Source: Pseudomonas eucalypticola (lineage in GTDB: Bacteria > Pseudomonadota > Gammaproteobacteria > Pseudomonadales > Pseudomonadaceae). Taken from it: 64,000 nucleotides of DNA. Shown piece by piece: positions 60,199 to 64,000 of this stretch (position 1 is its first letter; every line of letters starts with the position of its first letter). The translations under genes were made by a program, and so were the position numbers. The stretch is from assembly GCF_013374995.1 (NCBI RefSeq), contig NZ_CP056030.1, forward strand, positions 1,396,501 through 1,460,500, given 5' to 3'. Below the pieces are notes generated by a model that was not told the origin of the DNA, ran no database searches, and saw only the letters and a program-made list of their open reading frames with translations.

Positions 60199-64000
<3,802 letters not shown>

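Overview
This 64 kb window is chromosomal DNA of a fluorescent/putida-group Pseudomonas. The evidence is the high GC content, the codon use and the gene neighbourhoods: gbuR-gbuA with two transporters, minCDE-lpxL, apeB-rluA, actP with its DUF485 partner, rsmI, an OprD-type porin and lhr. No rRNA, tRNA, insertion sequence, prophage or CRISPR array was seen.

Layout. (1) 1-11.3 kb: the end of a fatty acyl-CoA ligase, the RNA helicase HrpA, a FabH-like ketoacyl synthase, a large two-lobed delta-60-repeat protein, an OprD porin and a FemAB-like acyltransferase. (2) 11.4-17.6 kb: a minus-strand set (LysR, alpha/beta hydrolase, periplasmic cyclophilin, ABC exporter), then a small secreted protein, an EamA transporter and an Lrp/AsnC regulator. 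(3) 17.6-22.4 kb: a compact five-gene minus-strand operon that is the most notable item here. It encodes an SznF-type heme-oxygenase-like diiron/cupin fusion, a free Rieske ferredoxin, an MFS exporter, an ATP-grasp ligase and a B3/B4 tRNA-editing-type protein. It reads as a small biosynthetic cluster for an N-oxygenated or N-N bonded amino-acid-derived metabolite, with export and a possible tRNA-editing self-protection step. (4) 22.5-27 kb: a YbdG-type mechanosensitive channel, a DEAD-box helicase, small proteins and a pair of acyl-carrier-like proteins that lack the usual serine. (5) 27-32.5 kb: the 4-guanidinobutyrate cluster. (6) 32.7-35.7 kb: an Aer-like chemoreceptor, the tRNA modification enzyme TapT and a HAD phosphatase. 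(7) 35.8-41.4 kb: an ABC importer whose operon contains an alkaline-phosphatase-superfamily hydrolase, divergent from a GntR/UTRA regulator, with matching operator-like palindromes on both sides. (8) 41.4-57.8 kb: a MEKHLA protein, a YbiO-type channel, ApeB, RluA, MinCDE, LpxL, an MlaA-like protein, a GH17 glucan enzyme, a glycine-betaine-type binding protein and ActP. (9) 57.8-64 kb: a DUF3309 protein, an SDR, a YnfA-type protein, RsmI, a YheU-type protein and the 5'-truncated lhr.

Several intergenic regions carry a REP-like palindrome family (core GACCGGGCGAAGCTCGGG). One of them has undergone a 150 bp tandem duplication. Operator-like dyads were found upstream of the SznF-like operon, between gbuA and gbuR, around the phosphatase/ABC operon and upstream of the EamA gene. 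All assignments rest on reading motifs and on remembered families; no database search was run.
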